Positions 4,809-5,971 of a stretch of 5,971 nt of DNA are shown in pieces. This DNA is from Actinomycetota bacterium (GTDB lineage: Bacteria > Actinomycetota > Humimicrobiia > Humimicrobiales > Humimicrobiaceae): the NCBI GenBank assembly GCA_028696435.1, contig JAQVHC010000077.1:1-5971 (forward strand), read 5' to 3'. Position 1 is the first letter of the stretch, and each line of letters begins with the position of its first letter. The notes below the pieces were generated by a model. That model was not told the DNA's origin. It saw only the letters and a list, made by a program, of their open reading frames with translations, and did not search any database. Made by a program: the position numbers and the translations under genes.

Positions 4809-5971
4809 ATGAAAAGCATACCATTATTTTTCTCCAGAACACAGAATAAAATTGCAAGACAGGTTCTTCTTGGATTTGCTCTGGCTATACTAACAGGTTC
4901 ACTTATACTTTTAATCCCCCAGGCAACACAGAGCGGTAAGATCAGTTATATAGATGCACTTTTCACGTCAACATCAGCTATCTGTGTAACTGGCCTTGTA
5001 GTACAGGACACAGCTACATATTTTACCGACCTGGGGAAAGCAGCAATACTTATAATGATACAGATAGGTGGTCTCGGTATTATAACTGTTGGTTCTATTT
5101 TTAGTTTAATTCTTAGAAGAAAAACCAGCATCAAAGATAGATTTTATATAGAAACCAGTTTTGGTACTGAACGGTCTTTTTCTGTATCAAAATTCTTTAT
5201 GGCAATTGCCGCAACAACTTTTACCATAGAATTTACTGGTTTTATTATCACAACTTTAATTTTTCATTTCAAACATCTTTACCCTGTAAGGACCTCTATG
5301 ACTTTTGGTCTGTTTCATACCGTAAGCGCTTTTAATAATGCAGGCTTTTCTTTATATTCAAATAACCTGGAAGGTTTTGTATCCGATATTCCTCTAAATT
5401 TGATAATTATGTTTCTAATAGTAACAGGAGGAATTGGCTTCCCTGTAATTTCTGAAATTATTACTTTCAGAAGAAGGAGAAAGCTTCTTTCATTACATGC
5501 GAAAGTGGTTCTAACAGTAACCGGTATCCTTATAATAACAGGAGCACTTTTGTTTTTTATTCTTGAATTTAATAACCCCGATTCCATTAAAGATAAACCA
5601 GTTCCTACTAAAATTTTAGCAAGTTTTTTCCAATCCATTACATCCAGAACTGCGGGTTTTAATACTATTAATATCGGTAAATTATATCCCGCCACCCAGC
5701 TTTTACTTGTTATATTAATGTTTATAGGAGCATCACCCGGCGGCACAGGGGGAGGTATAAAAACCACTACTTTTGCAGTAGTTGCAGCAGCAGGTTTAAG
5801 TTTTGTAAGAAGTAGAAAAGAAGTCATTATGTTTAAAAGGAAAGTTCCCGCGAGTCTGGTGCAGAGAGCACTTGCTTTAACTATAGTAGCAGTAACTTTA
5901 ATTATAATTTCAACAACCTGCTTGCTTATATTTGAAAGATGCTCTTTAATGGAAGCTCTTTTTGACGTTGT
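4809..5971 (+). CDS. KtrB/TrkH family potassium uptake channel subunit, 3' end cut by window
   Basis: This superfamily of K+ transporters has four M1-P-M2 repeats in the inner membrane, gated by a cytoplasmic RCK (KtrA/TrkA) ring. From the ATG at 4809 the frame is open for 387 codons to the window edge. The first transmembrane helix begins near residue 19. Selectivity-filter loops are visible as SAICVTGLVVQD (56-67), HTVSAFNNAGFS (170-181) and SITSRTAGFNT (276-286); the fourth would lie just past the edge, as LMEALFDVV at the end is the usual lead-in. IQIGGLGIIT (85-93) and FIGASPGGTGGGIKTTTF (305-322), the gating-loop region, favour KtrB or the Na+-linked type over E. coli TrkH. The ATG is placed normally for the family. 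An RCK partner gene is expected nearby but is not in view. Long minus-strand open frames over this region are shadows. Confidence 0.92.
   Translation, partial: MKSIPLFFSRTQNKIARQVLLGFALAILTGSLILLIPQATQSGKISYIDALFTSTSAICVTGLVVQDTATYFTDLGKAAILIMIQIGGLGIITVGSIFSLILRRKTSIKDRFYIETSFGTERSFSVSKFFMAIAATTFTIEFTGFIITTLIFHFKHLYPVRTSMTFGLFHTVSAFNNAGFSLYSNNLEGFVSDIPLNLIIMFLIVTGGIGFPVISEIITFRRRRKLLSLHAKVVLTVTGILIITGALLFFILEFNNPDSIKDKPVPTKILASFFQSITSRTAGFNTINIGKLYPATQLLLVILMFIGASPGGTGGGIKTTTFAVVAAAGLSFVRSRKEVIMFKRKVPASLVQRALALTIVAVTLIIISTTCLLIFERCSLMEALFDV

Noticed and set aside
4946..5134. 62-codon minus-strand open frame
   Set aside because: Shadow of the first filter region of the ktrB-like gene.
5315..5827. 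Long minus-strand open frame of 170 codons
   Set aside because: It lies wholly inside the ktrB-like gene, whose translation shows all expected filter motifs; the minus-strand protein resembles nothing and is a shadow.
1..5971. CRISPR array, insertion sequence or defence system
   Set aside because: No regularly spaced repeats, transposase or integrase motifs, or known defence proteins were seen on either strand.

Overview
The window is an AT-rich stretch of bacterial chromosome, and its genes look ordinary and intact. The content suggests an anaerobe: a single-domain methylenetetrahydrofolate reductase sits directly upstream of a [NiFe]-hydrogenase maturation protease. An ftsB/divIC-like gene followed by a short Ppx/GppA phosphatase is a pairing familiar from Actinobacteria and some other Gram-positive-type lineages. 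The tRNA gene encodes its CCA end, and one gene has a textbook Shine-Dalgarno sequence, so the organism is a bacterium. A low-GC anaerobic lineage, possibly a deep actinobacterial or candidate-phylum group, fits, but the sequence alone does not settle the taxonomy.

Layout from left to right. Positions 2-1554 (+) hold metF-like MTHFR and then a HycI/HyaD-type hydrogenase maturation endopeptidase, probably the distal end of an operon entering from the left. Positions 1678-2118 (-) hold a YbhB/YbcL-type PEBP protein, convergent with that operon. Position 2353-2862 (+) is an uncharacterised protein with a compact predicted helical N-terminal part and a long Lys-rich, repeat-bearing tail. Positions 2946-3033 (-) are tRNA-Leu(UAA). 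Positions 3114-4061 (-) and 4110-4541 (-) are Ppx/GppA and an FtsB/DivIC-like membrane protein, transcribed ftsB then ppx then towards the tRNA. From 4809 (+) to the right edge runs the first 387 codons of a KtrB/TrkH potassium-channel subunit, cut off by the window end.

Functionally, the left pair points to one-carbon and H2 metabolism, with the Wood-Ljungdahl methyl branch or a folate oxidation route likely. The ftsB-ppx pair joins cell division to phosphate/alarmone housekeeping. The divergent ktrB gene serves K+ uptake. No mobile element, CRISPR array or defence island was seen. The least explained items are the Lys-tailed protein at 2353-2862, the nested short repeats between tRNA-Leu and ppx, and a 23-bp perfect palindrome in front of the PEBP gene. 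No stretch of 300 bases lacks a gene; the two largest gaps (2119-2352 and 4542-4808) are described as features.
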